Source: Thinopyrum elongatum
Lineage: Eukaryota > Streptophyta > Magnoliopsida > Poales > Poaceae
DNA length: 64,000 nt
Reading direction: 5' to 3'
Assembly: GCA_011799875.1 (NCBI GenBank)
Contig: CM022297.1
Span: forward strand, 70,320,663-70,384,662
Positions 35,489 to 47,555 of this stretch are shown piece after piece. Made by a program: the position numbers and the translations under genes. The notes beneath the pieces were generated by a model, which made no database searches, was not told the origin of the DNA, and saw only the letters and a program-made list of their open reading frames with translations. Position 1 is the first letter of the stretch, and the number at the start of each line of letters is the position of its first letter.

Positions 35489-36368
35489 TGATGGAAATAT
35501 GCCCTAGAGGCAATAATAAAGTTGTTATTATTATATTTCCTTATTCATGATAAAGGTTTATTATTCATGCTAGAATTGTATTGACCGGAAACTTAAATAC
35601 ATGTGTGAATACATAAACAAATACCGTGTCCCTAGTGAGCCTCTACTAGACTAGCTCATTGATCAAAGATGGTTAAGGTTTCCTAACCATAGACATGAGT
35701 TGTCATTTGATAAAGGGATCACATCATTAGGAGAATGATGTGATGGACAAGACCCAACCTTTAGCATAGCATATGATCGTTCAGTTTATTGCTACTGCTT
35801 TCTTAATGTCAAATACATGTTTCTTCGACCATGAGATCATGCAACTCCTGGATACCGGAGGAATACCTTGTGTGCTATAAAACATCACAATGTAACTGGG
35901 TGATCATAAAGATGCTCTACAGATATCTCCGAAGGTGTCTGTTGAGTTGGCGTGAATCAAGATTGGGATTTGTCACTCCGTATATCGGAGAGGTATCTCT
36001 GGGCCCTCTTGGTAATACAACATCACAAGAAGCTTGCAAGTCCCGCTATTGGTTATTGACCAGAGAAGTGTCTCGGTCATGTCTACATCATTCTCGAACC
36101 CGTAGGGTCCGCACGCTTAACGTTCATTTACGATATAGTACTATATGAGTTATGTGAGTTGGTGACCGAATGTTGTTCGGAGTCCTGGATGAGATCACGG
36201 ACATGACGAGGAGCTCCGGAATGGTCCGGAGGTAAAGATTGATATATAGGACGATGCTATTCGATCACCGAAAAGGTTTCGGAAAGTACCGGGTACTTAT
36301 CGGAGTGCCGGAAGGGGTTCCGGGAGGCCACCGGTAAGTGGTGGGCCTTATAGGCCAAAGGGGGGAAG
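35489..36368 (+). mobile_element. 3' LTR of the broken Copia element, first part
   Basis: Starts TGATGGAAATATGCCC (one substitution from TGTTGG), follows the BARE1-type LTR, and stops at GGAAG where the Gypsy element inserted. Confidence 0.9.
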
Positions 36369-37772
36369 TGATAACCAACAAGCATAGGGGATCGCAACAG
36401 TTTTGGAGGGTAGAGTATTCAACCCAAATTTATTGATTCGACACAAGGGGAGCCAAAGAATATTCTCAAGTATTAGCAGCTGAGTTGTCAATTCAACCAC
36501 ACCTGAAAGACTTAATATCTGCAACAGAGTATTTAGTAGAAATGTAGTATGGAAGTAACGGTAACAGTGGCAAAAGTAACAGTAACAGTTTTGTAGCAAT
36601 TGTAACAGTGGTAACGGAAAAGTAACGTAGCAAAGATCAATATGTGAAAAGCTCGTAGGCAATGGATCAATGATGGATAATTATGTTGGATGGCATTCAT
36701 CATGCAACAGTTATAACCTAGGGTGACCAAAAACTAGCTCCAATTCATCAATATAATGTAGGCATGTATTCCGTATATAGTCATACGTGCTTATGGAAAA
36801 GAACTTGCATGACATCTTTTGTCCTACCCTCCCATGGCAGCGGAGTCCTAATGGAAACTAAGGGATATTAAGGCCTCCTTTTAATAGAGAACCGGACCAA
36901 AGCATTAGCACTTAGTGAATACATGAACTCCTCAAACTACGGTAATCACCGAAAATAATCCCAATTATTGTCACCTTGGGGTATGCGGATCATAACACGT
37001 AATAGGTGTCTACAACTTGCAAGATAGGATCAAGAACACATATATATTCATGAAAACATAATAGGTTCAGATCTCAAATCATGGCACTTGGGCCCTAGTG
37101 ACAAGCATTAGGCATAGCAAAGTCATAGCAACATCAATTTTAGAACATAGTAGATACTAGGGATCAAACCCTAACAAAACTAACTCGATTACATGATAAA
37201 TCTCATCCAACCCATCACCGTCCAGCAAGCCTACGATGGAATTACTCACACACGGCGGTGAGCATCATGAAATTGGTGATGGAGGAAGGTTGGTGATGAT
37301 GATGGCGACGATTTCCCCTCTCCGGAGCCCCGGACGGACTCCAGATCTGGCCTCCCGATGAAGAACAGGAGGTGACGGCGGCTCTGTATCGTAAAACGCG
37401 ATGAATCCTTCTCTCTGATTTTTTCCTCCTCGAACGTGAATATATGGAGTTGGAGTTGATGTCGGTGGAGGTCCAGGGGACCCACAAGGTAGGGGGCGTG
37501 CCCTAGGGGGGTGGGCGCGCCCTGCACCCTTGTGGACAGCAGGTGGGTCCCCCTCTGCTGATTCTTTCGCCAATATTTTTTATTTATACCAAAAATATTC
37601 TCCGTGAAGTTTCAGGTCATTCCGAGAACTTTTATTTCTGCACAAAAATAACACCAAGGCAATTCTGCTGAAAACAGCATCAGTCCGGGTTAGTTCCATT
37701 CAAATCATGCAAATTAGAGTCCAAAACAAGGGCAAAATAGTTTGGAAAAGTAGATACGATGGAGACGTATCA
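36369..37772 (-). mobile_element. 3' LTR of the minus-strand Athila-like element
   Basis: 1,404 bp. In minus sense it starts TGATACGTCTCCATCGTATC and ends next to GGAAG; its last bases read TTGGTTATCA instead of GGGTTATCA. Confidence 0.9.
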
Positions 37773-37786
37773 ACTCCCCCAAGCTT
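37773..37786 (-). other. Polypurine tract of the minus-strand Athila-like element
   Basis: AAGCTTGGGGGAGT in minus sense, directly before the LTR. Confidence 0.85.
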
Positions 37787-39875
37787 AACCCATTGCTTGT
37801 CCTCAAGCAATCCAGTTGATAAACTGAAAGTGATAAAGAAAAACTTTTACAAACTTTGTTTGATCTTGTTGTTGCAAATATGTAAAGCCAGCATTCAAGT
37901 TTTCAGCAAAGATTATAAACTAACCATATTCACAATAACATTTAGGTCTCACATTTACTCATACCAATGGCATAATCAACTAACGAGCAATAATAATAAA
38001 TCTCGGATGACAACACTTTTTCAAAACAATCATGATATGATATAACAGAATGGTATCTCACTAGCCCTTTCTGAGACCGCAAAACATAAATGCAGAGCAC
38101 CCCTGAAGATCAAGGACTGACTAGACATTGTAATTCATGGCAAAATAGATCCAGTCACAGTCATACTCAATATCAATTAATAACAACGCATACAAATGAC
38201 AGTGGTGCTCTCTAACTGGTACTTTTTATAAGAGGATGATGACTCAGCATAAAAGTAAATAGATAGGCCCTTCGTAGAGGGAAGCAGGGATTTGCAGAGG
38301 TGCCAGATCTCGAGCTTTTTGAAACAGAGATGAATATAATTTTGAGCGGTATGCTTTCATTGTCAACATAACGACCAAGAGATCTCGGTATCTTCCATGC
38401 TACATACATTATAGGCGGTAAAGTTCATACTCCCCCACCACCAACAAGCACATTCCACGGCTGGTCCGAAACAACGGGTACCGTCCAACTAACAACAATC
38501 CTGGGGGAGTTTTGTTTGCAATTATAATTTGATTTGATTTGAGCATGGGACTGGGCATCCCGATTACCAGCCATTTTCTCGTGAATGACGAGCGGAGTCC
38601 ACTCATCGTGAGAATAACCCACCTAGCATGGAAGATACTGACAGCCCTCAGTCGCTACATGAGCGATTCGGGCATACAAAACATATTATTATTTGAAGGT
38701 TTAGAGTTTGGCACATGCAAATTTACTTGGAACGGCAGGTAAATACCGCATATAGGTAGGTATGGTGGACTCATATGGAACAACTTTGGGTTTATGGAAG
38801 TGGATGCACAAGTAGTATTCCCGCTTAGTACAGGTGAAGGCTAGCAAGAGATTGAGGAGCGACCAACTAGAGAGCGACAACAGCCATAAACATGCATTGA
38901 GATTAACCAACATTGAGTGCAAGCATGAGTAGGATATAAATCACCATGAACATAAATATCATGGAGGCTATGTTGATTTTGTTTCAACTACATGCGTGAA
39001 CATGTGCCAAGTCAAGCCACTCGAATCATTCAAAGGAGGATACCATCCTATCATACTACATCACAACCATTTTAAAAGCATGTTGGCACGCAAGGTAAAC
39101 CATTATAAACTCCTAGCTAATTAAATATGGCATGAGTAACTATAATCTCTAATTGTCATTGCAAACATGTTTCATTCATAGTAGGCTGAATCAAGAATGA
39201 TGAACTCATCATATTTACAAAAACAAGATAGGTCGAGTTCATACCAGCTTTTCCTCATCTCAATCATTTCATCATATATCGTCATTATTGCCTTACACTT
39301 GCACGATCGAACGATGTGAATAATAATAATAATAGTGCACTTGCATTGGACTAAGCTGGAATCTGCAAACATTTATTCAAAGGAGAAGACAAGGTAATAT
39401 GGGCTCTTTGTTAGATCAACAATAATGCATATGAGAGCCACTCAACATTTTCATCGTGGTGTTCTCCTCTCGACCCCCAAAGAAAAGAAAAGAATTTCAA
39501 AGAAACACACTGAAATGTTTTTGTAGTTTTTGTTTTTCTGAAGAAGGTAAAACAAGAACGAGAAAAACTATTTACACGGGAAAGATCCCAACAAGCAAAA
39601 GAAGAACGAGAAATCTTTTTGGGTTTTCTTTAATACTACTACTAAATAAACATGGAAAGGAAATAGGCTACAACTATTTTTTTTGGTTTTTCTTAAGGTT
39701 TTTTAAACACACAAGAAGAAAGCGGGAAAAAGAAAATAAACTAACATGGATAATACAATGAAAAAGTATGAACACCGACAACTGGAATGAGTGTGTGAAC
39801 ATGAATATAAAGTCGGTGAGAAATACGTACTCCCCCAAGCTTAGGCTTTTGGCCTAAGTTGGTCTAGGGCCACGG
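37787..39875 (-). other. 3' noncoding region with internal PPT duplicate
   Basis: About 2.1 kb. A second AAGCTTGGGGGAGT sits at 39842-39829, just after the ORF2 stop. The stretch 38230-38850 is shared with the Sabrina-like element and copy 2. A short frame there ends VPYESTIPTYMRYLPAV. Confidence 0.7.
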
Positions 39876-40889
39876 CTAGCCCGGCGGATATCCAAAGTTG
39901 TAGTCTGCGTTGTACTGTGATGTGGTAGCTACTGCCTGAAGGGCTGTAGCATGGAGGCGAGTGGCCTCAACCTCTCTCTCATACTCGTTTGCCTCCTCTC
40001 TAGTTATAAAATATCTCCCTCTGACCTGAAAGTTAAAGAAGGCAGGAGCAGGAAGAGTAATATGGACAGCGCACTGTCGGTCAAAGATTAGTCGGTATAG
40101 GAGGGACTGTTCGTTCCTCACAAGAAACTGGTAGCGAACCAAAGCATTATAATCAAGAAAAGCAGGTGGTAACTCAATGTCATTCCCCCTTATGGGTACT
40201 CCAAGATAATTAGCTAAACGGGTTGCATAAATCCCACCAAATAAATCTCCATCTTTAGCATTAAGATGTAACCTCCTCGCAATAATGGCCCCCAAGTTAT
40301 ATCGTTTATCACCCAACACTGCACACTTAAGGACACTAAGATCCAATGCGCAAAGGTGGCTATGATCATGTTTACCATTAATGCATCTACCTATGAAGAG
40401 AGCAAAATAATGTATGGCAGGAAAATGAATACTCCCCATGGAGGCTTGTGTAATATGTCTAGTTTCTCCCACAGTAATGCTAGCAAGGAAATCATTGCAC
40501 TTAGTTTTATGAGGCTCGCTATGAATGCCCCATTGTGGGATTTTGCAAGCAGTATTAAAATCTTCAAGGTCCATGGTATATGATTCATCATAAAGATCAA
40601 ATAGGACAGTATGAGTATTGCGCTGAGATGTAAATTTAAATCTTCTCACAAATGAATCAGTGAGTTGATAGTATTGGGGACACTTATCTGACAAGAAGTC
40701 CCCCAGTTCAGCATTTTGCACGTACGCATCAAACTCATCCTTGAAACCTGCACGAACCATGAATTCATCCGACGGCCATTCACAAGGCCGCACTTGAGCT
40801 TCCCTTGGTGGTTCAAGGTCCGGTTCACGTATCGCGAGCCTCGGTGCTTGCTTCCTCGAGGAACCACCTTGGTACATTTTCCTCAACAT
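39876..40889 (-). CDS. Athila-like retrotransposon ORF2 protein, 337 aa, unknown function
   Basis: Open from end to end. Conserved blocks are WPSDEFMV, CKIPQWG, SIHFPAIHYFALFIGRC, YNLGAIIARRL, FGGIYATRLA, LPAPAFFNF and GRYFI. By eye it shares only about 45 % of residues with the 2940-3956 protein, although the gag proteins of the same two elements are close to 90 % alike. The tail NFGYPPG differs from the copy 1 ending. It is preceded by a predicted 216-bp leader intron (41126-40911). No known enzyme motif. Athila ORF1/env-position protein is the best family-level label. Confidence 0.75.
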   Translation of the reverse strand: MLRKMYQGGSSRKQAPRLAIREPDLEPPREAQVRPCEWPSDEFMVRAGFKDEFDAYVQNAELGDFLSDKCPQYYQLTDSFVRRFKFTSQRNTHTVLFDLYDESYTMDLEDFNTACKIPQWGIHSEPHKTKCNDFLASITVGETRHITQASMGSIHFPAIHYFALFIGRCINGKHDHSHLCALDLSVLKCAVLGDKRYNLGAIIARRLHLNAKDGDLFGGIYATRLANYLGVPIRGNDIELPPAFLDYNALVRYQFLVRNEQSLLYRLIFDRQCAVHITLPAPAFFNFQVRGRYFITREEANEYEREVEATRLHATALQAVATTSQYNADYNFGYPPG

Positions 40890-41670
40890 TTTTCTTCCTC
40901 TGAAAAGTTTCTGAAATTTTTATGACTCAAAATAAAAGTGAACCAAACTCAACAAGATTGATAGCAATTACTCCTACAAGTGTCTAGAGGCTATATCATG
41001 CATCAAAACTATGACCATAAAAATTTGACATGCAAGCTCAAGAACAAGGTCTCCACAACAGCAAAAATTTGCAATAAATAAAGCACTAGAACAAAAACTA
41101 ATTGGACCATTGGAGGAGTCACATACCGAAGAACAATCCCCCAATGCAGTTTTGCAAATGGAGCTTTACACAAGGAGATCGAAAATGGCAGCAAGATGAG
41201 CTAGAACACGGGTTTGAGCACTGGGATGATTTTTTCTGGAGGAAGACGAAGTGGATGGGTGCTGGAATAAGTTAGGGGGGCCTACGTGGGACCCACAAGA
41301 TAGGGGGGCGCGCCCAGGGGGTAGGGCGCGCCCTCCACGCTTGTGGTCCACTGGTGCAGCCCCTGGTGCAATCTTAGTGCGAGAAATTCTAAAATATTCT
41401 ATACAAATTCATACTAAATTTTCAGGGCATTCGGAGAACTTTTATTTTCAGGATATTTTTATTGCACGAATAATTCAGAAAACAGACAGATAATACTATT
41501 TTTGCTTTATTTATTCTAAATAACAGAAAGTAAAAAGTAAGTACAGAAAGTTGTGCTTTCTAAATTCATCCATCTCATGCTCATCAAAAGGAATCCGTTA
41601 ACAAGGTTGATCAAGTCTTATTAACAAACCTCTTTCGAATAACATGAAACCGGAGAATTTTTGAATAACA
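40890..41670 (-). promoter_or_regulatory. LTR-like internal promoter and intron-containing leader before ORF2
   Basis: In minus sense, about 41490-41210 follows the element's own LTR U3: GTTTTCTGAAT, AATAAAAGTTCTCCGAATGCCCTGAAA, then a GC-rich inverted repeat with CCACAAG and CTTGTGG arms around GGGCGCGCCC. A leader follows, then donor GTATGTGACTCC at 41126 and acceptor AATTTCAG ending at 40911. Layout and intron length match 2151-2939. Function is inference from homology and position. Confidence 0.6.
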
Positions 41671-44426
41671 CTAGGTTACCTCAATAGGGATATGCATATC
41701 CCCAACAATAAGGATATCATATTCCTTTTTGACAGTAGGGAGAGGAAATTCAAAACCTCCGATAGTAATAGTTGAAAATTTTCCAATAGAATTGATACTA
41801 TGAACTTGAGGTTGTTTCTTCGGAAAGTGTACCGTATGCTCATTACCATTAACATGAAAAGTGACATTGCCTTTGTTGCAATCAATAATAGCCCCTGCAG
41901 TATTCAAAAAGGGTCTACCAAGAATGATTGACATACTGTCGTCCTCGGGAATATCAAGAATAACAAAGTCCGTTAAGATAGTAACGTTTGCAACCACAAC
42001 AGGCACATCCTCACAAATACCGATGGGTATAATAGTTGATTTATCAGCCATTTGCAAAGAGATTTCAGTAGGTGTCAACTTATTCAATTCAAGTCTACGA
42101 TATAAAGAGAAAGGCATAACACTAACACCGGCTCCCAAATCACATAAAGCAGTTTTAACATAGTTTCTTTTAATGGAGCATGGTATAGTTGGTACTCCTG
42201 GATCTCCAAGTTTCTTTGGTATTCCACCCTTAAAAGTATAATTAGCAAGCATGGTGGAAATTTCAGCTTCAGGTATCTTTCTTTTATTTGTGACAATATC
42301 TTTCATATACTTAGCATAAGGAGACATTTTCAGCATATCAGTCAAACGCATACACAAAAAGATAGGTCTAATCATTTCAGCAAAGCGCTCAAAATCCTCA
42401 TCATCCTTTTTCTTGGATGGTTTAGGAGGAAACTGCATGGGTTTCTGAACCCATGGTTCTCTTTCTTTACCATGTTTCCTAGCAACGAAGTCTCTCTTAT
42501 CATAACGTTTATTCTTTGATTGTGGGTTATCAAGATCAACAGCAGGTTCTACCTCCACATCGTTATCATTACTAGGTTGAGCATCAACATGAACATCATC
42601 ATTAACATTATCACTAGGTTCATGTTCATCACCAGATTGTGTCTCAGCATCAGAAATAGAAATATCATTTGGATTCTCAGGTGTGTCTATAACAGGTTCA
42701 CTAGAAGCATGCAAAGTCCTATCAGTTTTATTTTTATTTTTATTACTAGGACTAGGTGCATCAGTATTAATTCTCTGAGAATCTTGCTCAATTCTCTTAG
42801 GATGGCCCTCAGGATACAAAGGTTCCTGAGTCATTTTACCACCTCTAGTCATAACCCTAACATCATTATCATTGTTCTTACTATTCAACTCATTAAGCAA
42901 ATCATCTTGTGCCTTAAGTACTTGTTCTACTTGAGTTTTAACCATGGAAGCATGCTTACTAATAAGCTTAAGATCATTAATAGTTCTACTCATATAATCA
43001 CCCAAGCAGTCAAGCATGTGAGCATTACGTTTCAATTGTCTACTAACATAAGCATTGAAATTTTCTCGTTTAATAATAAAATTATCAAACTCATCCAAGC
43101 ATTGACTAGCAGACTTATTATGAGGAATATCACCTTCATAAAATCTATAGAGAGAATTTACCTCTACTACCTGTGTTGGGTTATCAAGACCATGTATTTC
43201 TTCAATAGGTGGTAGATTCTTAACATCTTCAGCTTTAATACCTTTTTCTTTCATAGATTTCTTTGCCTCTTGCATATCTTCAGGACTAAGGAATATAATA
43301 CCTCTTTTCTTCGGAGTTGGCTTAGGAGTTGGTTCAGGAAGTGTCCAATCATTATCATTACTCAATATATTATTCAATAGCAATTCAGCTTGCTCAACAG
43401 TTCGTTCCCTGAAAACACAACCAGCACAACTATCTAGGTGGTCCCTAGAAGCATCGGTTAGTCCATTATAAAACATATCAAGTATTTCATTTTTCTTGAG
43501 AGGATGATCAGGCAAAGCATTAAGTAATTGGAGAAGCCTCCCCCAAGCTTGTGGGAGACTCTCTTCTTCAATTTGCACAAAGTTAAATATTTCCTTTAAA
43601 GCAGCTTGTTTCTTATGAGCAGGGAAATATTTTTCAGAGAAGTAGTAAATCATATCCTGGGGACTACGCAGACAACCAGGAGCAAGAGAATTAAACCATA
43701 ACTTAGCATCACCCTTTAACGAGAAAGGAAACAACTTAAGAATATAGTAATAGCGAATTTTTCCTCATGAGTAAATAGGGTAGCTATATCATTCAATTTA
43801 GTAAGATGTGCCACAACAGTTTCAGATTCATAACCATAGAAAGGATGAGATTCAACCAAAGTAATTAACTCAGGATCGACAGAGAAATCATAATCCTTAT
43901 CAGTAACAAAGATAGGTGAAGTAGCAAACTTAGGATCATATTGCATTCTAGCATTCAAAGACTTTTCTTTCAGCTTAGCTAACAGTTTCTTAAGATCATC
44001 TCTATCATTACAAGCAAAAAAGTCTCTAGCAGTTTCTTCATCCATAATATAACCCTCAGGTACAACAGGAAGTTCATACCTAGGAGAGCTAGTCTTATCA
44101 GGTGTTTCAAAGTGTTCAGTTTCAATAATTTCATCAGTTTCAGAAATATCATCATCTTCAGCATAGTCAATAGTTCTAACTCTAGCAAGATGTTCATCAA
44201 GTAATTCACCCAGTGGCACAGTTTTATCAAGCAAAGTAGTAGCATCATTCATAGTAGAAGTAGCATCATCAATAACATGCGACATATCAGAATCAATAGC
44301 AGGTGTAGGTGTCGCAATCTTACTCAAAACAGAAGGTGAATCAAGTGCAGAGCTAGATGGCAGTTCCTTACCTCCCCTCGTAGTAGAGGGAAAAATCTTG
44401 GTTCTAGTATCTTTCAAATTCCTCAT
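41671..44426 (-). pseudogene. Gag-protease ORF1 with a single-base frameshift
   Basis: The start ATG at 44426 (MRNLKDTR) opens an acidic N-terminal domain of about 220 residues, then the gag core, an acidic/lysine linker, and a protease with ALCDLGAG and IILGRPFL near the C-terminus. Total 918 codons if one base is restored: the A-run at 43762-43758 is one base short, which shifts the frame just before the gag core. Downstream, 687 codons are uninterrupted. No zinc knuckle is visible. The lesion could be a mutation or a sequencing error in a homopolymer. Confidence 0.85.
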
Positions 44427-44475
44427 AGTGATCAACAGATATAAATCCCAAGTGACTCGGAGAATAGAGCTATGC

Positions 44476-44493
44476 TCCCCAGCAATGGCGCCA
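44476..44493 (-). other. Primer binding site (tRNA-Asp type)
   Basis: In minus sense TGGCGCCATTGCTGGGGA, two differences from the Athila-type tRNA-Asp primer site, 11 bases inside the 5' LTR. Confidence 0.85.
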
Positions 44494-44504
44494 GAAAAAG
44501 GTCT

Positions 44505-45889
44505 TGATAACCCAGAAGTATAGGGGATCGCAACAGTTTTCGAGGGTAGAGTATTCAACCCAAATTTATTGATTCGACACAAGGGGAGCCAAAGAATATT
44601 CTCAAGTATTAGCAGCTGAGTTGTCAATTCAACCACACCTGAAAGACTTAATATCTGCAACAGAGTATTTAGTAGCAAAGTAGAATGGAAGTAACGGTAA
44701 CAGTGGCAAAAGTAACAGTAACAGTTTTGTAGCAATTGTAACAGTGGCAACGGAAAAGTAACGTAGCAAAGATCAATATGCGAAAAGCTCATAGGCAATG
44801 GATCAATGATGGATAATTATGTCGGATGGCATTCATCATGCAACAGTTATAACCTAGGGTGACACAGAAGTAGCTCCAATTCATCAATATAATGTAGGCA
44901 TGTATTCCGTATATAGTCATACGTGCTTATGGAAAAGAACTTGCATGACATCTTTTGTCCTACCCTCCCGTGGCAGCGGGGTCCTAATGGAAACTAAGGG
45001 ATATTAAGGCCTCCTTTTAATAGAGAACCGGACCAAAGCATTAGCACTTAGTGAATACATGAACTCCTCAAACTACGGTAATCACCGGAAAGAATCCCAA
45101 TTATTGTCACCTTGGGGTATGCGGATCATAACACGTAATAGGTGTCTACAACTTGCAAGATAGGATCAAGAACACATATATATTCATGAAAACATAATAG
45201 GTTCAGATCTGAAATCATGGCACTCGGGCCCTAGTTACAAGCATTAGGCATAGCAAAGTCATAGCAACATCAATCTTAGAACATAGTGGATACTAGGGAT
45301 CAAACCCTAATAAAATTAACTCGATTACATGAAAAATCTCATCCAACCCATCACCGTCCAGCAAGCCTATGATGGAATTACTCACGCACGACGGTGAGCA
45401 TCATGAAATTGGTGATGGAGGAAGGTTGGTGATGATGATGGCGACGATTTCCCCTCTCCGAAGCCCCGAACGGACTCCAGATCTGGCCTCCCGATGAAGA
45501 ATAGGAGGTGACGGCGGCTCCGTATCATAAAACGCGATGAATCCTTCTCTCTGATTTTTTTCTCCCCGAACATGAATATATGGAGTTGGAGTTGAGGTCG
45601 GTGGAGGTCCAGGGGACCCACAAGGCAGGGGGCGCGCCCTGCACCCTTGTGGACAACAGGTGGGTCCCCCTCTGTTGATTCTTTCGCCAATATTTTTTAT
45701 TTATTCCAAAAATATTCTGCGTGAAGTTTCAGGTCATTCCGAGAATTTTTATTTTTGCACAAAAATAACACCAAGGCAATTCTGCTGAAAACAGCGTCAG
45801 TCCGGGTTAGTTCCATTCAAATCATGTAAATTAGAGTCCAAAACAAGGGCAAAAGAGTTTGGAAAAGTAGATACGATTGAGACGTATCA
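44505..45889 (-). mobile_element. 5' LTR of the minus-strand Athila-like element
   Basis: 1,385 bp, in minus sense TGATACGTCTCAATCG to GGGTTATCA. Near 45618-45652 a hairpin CCACAAGGCAGGG...CCCTGC...CCTTGTGG encloses GGCGCGCC, the counterpart of the inverted repeat in the plus-strand copies but with a different arm sequence. Confidence 0.9.
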
Positions 45890-45894
45890 GGAAG

Positions 45895-46542
45895 CACACC
45901 AGCCCATAAGGGGGCTGGCGCGCCCTTCCACCCCTTCACATGCTCCAAGGAGGGAGGGAAGGAAGGGGGCGCCCTAAGGCAGCCAGCCCCCTTCCCTTCC
46001 CCCCATGTCCAAATATGGAAGGGGGCGCGGCTAGGCAGGCCCTAGGGCTGGCCTCCGGCCCCTTGGGGGCGCCCTAGGGCTGCCTCCTCTCCCCCCTCCA
46101 CCTATATATATGAGAGGAGGGAGAGGGGCAACATACACCACGATCCCCAAGCCGTGTGCGGCGCCCCTCTCCCTCTAGTTCGTCCTCGGTCATAATTTTC
46201 GTAGTGCTCGGCGAAGCCCTGGGGAGATAGTTGCACCACCACCGTCACCACGCCGTCGTGCTGCCGAAACTCATCTACTACCTCATCCAACTTGCTGGAT
46301 CAAGGAGGCGAGGACGTCATCGAGCTGAACGTGTGCTGAACGCGGAGGTGCCGTGCGTTCGGTACTTGATCGGGCGGATCGTGAAGGTGTACGACTACAT
46401 CAACCATGTTGACAAATACTTCCGCTTAACGGTCTACGAGGGTACATAGACATACTCTCCCGTCTCGTAGCTATGCATCTACATGGATAGATCTTGCGTG
46501 TGCGTAGAATTTTTTTTGTTTTCCATGCAACGTTCCCCAACA
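45895..46542 (+). mobile_element. 3' LTR of the broken Copia element, second part
   Basis: Resumes after the repeated GGAAG, includes a TATATATA box near 46103, and ends at GTTCCCCAACA. Together with the first part the LTR is about 1.53 kb. Confidence 0.85.
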
Positions 46543-46559
46543 CCGGTTGCCACCCAGAC

Positions 46560-47205
46560 ACTCTTCGCCCCTGCCGACACCGTCCATGGCGGACACTGCG
46601 CCCGACAAGTGTTCGGTCAAATGCTATAGTGGATTTTTTTTTACGTTCTTTCGTTTACTTTGAAGTAAACGCAATGGATTCAGATGAGGACTACTTCTAT
46701 GTCGAGTTCATGGTTTTGTCTTCGCATGATGATGACCAAGATGAGGATGAAGTAGCGATGCTAATGGCGATTATTGAAGAAAAAAAGCATGTTCTCAACT
46801 TCAAGGGTTCAACAAAGGAACACCGGGTGCTAAATCATCGTCATGCAACGGGGGCATGTTGATCTCCATAAGGACTAATTTGCCCCCAATGCACTATTCA
46901 ACCGCTAGCACCGACATCAGATGGAAAAACCATTATTCTTACGCATCACGGAAGGTGTCAGCGCCTATGATGCTTACTTCAAGCTAAAGAGGGACTCATT
47001 GGCCACATTGAGTTCTCTAGTCTCCAGAAGTGCACGGCTGCTACTAGGATGCTTCTGTGCCCTAGACTAGTGGGATGAGTACCTCCGGGTGTCTGAGAGC
47101 ACATGCCTCAAGGCCATGGTTAGATTTGCTACTGCAGCGGTCAAGGTGTTTGTAACGTGATACCTTGATGATCCCAACACTGGGAATGTGTTAATTATGT
47201 TTGAC
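46560..47205 (+). pseudogene. PIF/Harbinger-like transposase relic, N-terminal part
   Basis: The ATG at 46674 opens an acidic N-terminus (MDSDEDYFY, HDDDQDEDEV). FKGSTKEHRVLNH, FAPNALFN, MEKPLFLRITEGV, AYDAYFKLKRD, LQKCTAATRML, a stop, then WDEYLRVSEST and CLKAMVRFATAAVKVF follow. This is the order of plant Harbinger/ALP1-like proteins. Frames change several times and stops intervene. The DDE core is missing. Not the same copy as the relic at 6725-26345. Confidence 0.75.
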
Positions 47206-47555
47206 AATCAAAGGTTATTGAAACGATAATGTGTGACTCCGAACATGTTGATGTTTTTTTAGTTCTTTTTTACATAGGGTAATACATTAATATCAAGATG
47301 ATACCAATTGCCGCAGGCCCTCTTCCTTCATGCCGGAGCCATAACCTCTGCCCTAGATTCATGCGGTAGAGGACGCAAGTCCGCCGGTTTTCTGCACTGG
47401 ACCGACCGACCGATTCACTGGTCTGGTCAGGTTCGGTCCTCCTTTTTATGTTCTGGGAGTCTCTCGCAGCGCGCAGAACTTGTGATGAATTGAATTAAGT
47501 TGTGTAATTTGACATTTATTTATGCCAAAAGTAAAAGCATGGAGTGCAATAATTC
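47206..47555. other. Intergenic, nothing recognised
   Basis: No ORF with family resemblance and no terminal repeats seen. Confidence 0.5.

Larger units (their letters stand above)
36369..45889 (-). mobile_element. Complete non-autonomous Athila-like Gypsy element
   Basis: 9,521 bp on the minus strand: 5' LTR (45889-44505), primer site (44493-44476), gag-protease ORF1 (44426-41671, one frameshift), internal LTR-like leader with intron, intact ORF2 (40889-39876), a 2-kb 3' noncoding region, PPT (37786-37773) and 3' LTR (37772-36369). The target duplication is GGAAG (36364-36368 and 45890-45894), perfect. The LTRs differ by an estimated 2-3 % plus one indel of about 19 bp near 37500. No pol domains. 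This is the reference copy for the family in the window. Confidence 0.95.
31074..46542 (+). mobile_element. Old BARE1/WIS-like Copia element, 5'-truncated, 3' LTR split by a nested Gypsy element
   Basis: Begins in the untranslated leader; the sequence from 31074 aligns with 16762 onward of the intact Copia element. A broken polyprotein follows (31635 to about 35376), then the 3' LTR (35489-36368 and 45895-46542) interrupted by the Gypsy element at 36369-45889. The 5' LTR and first part of the leader are missing at the junction with Athila-like copy 2. It is much more decayed than the intact Copia element, so it is older. Confidence 0.9.

Noticed and set aside
42520..43215. 231-aa plus-strand frame inside the gag linker
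   Set aside because: Antisense shadow of the acidic gag linker, with a hydrophobic Ile/Thr/Asn-rich composition arising from the reversed codons.
46494..46862. 122-aa plus-strand frame starting in the Copia LTR as a gene
   Set aside because: Its first third is LTR sequence. The recognisable part (from 46674) belongs to the Harbinger-like relic.
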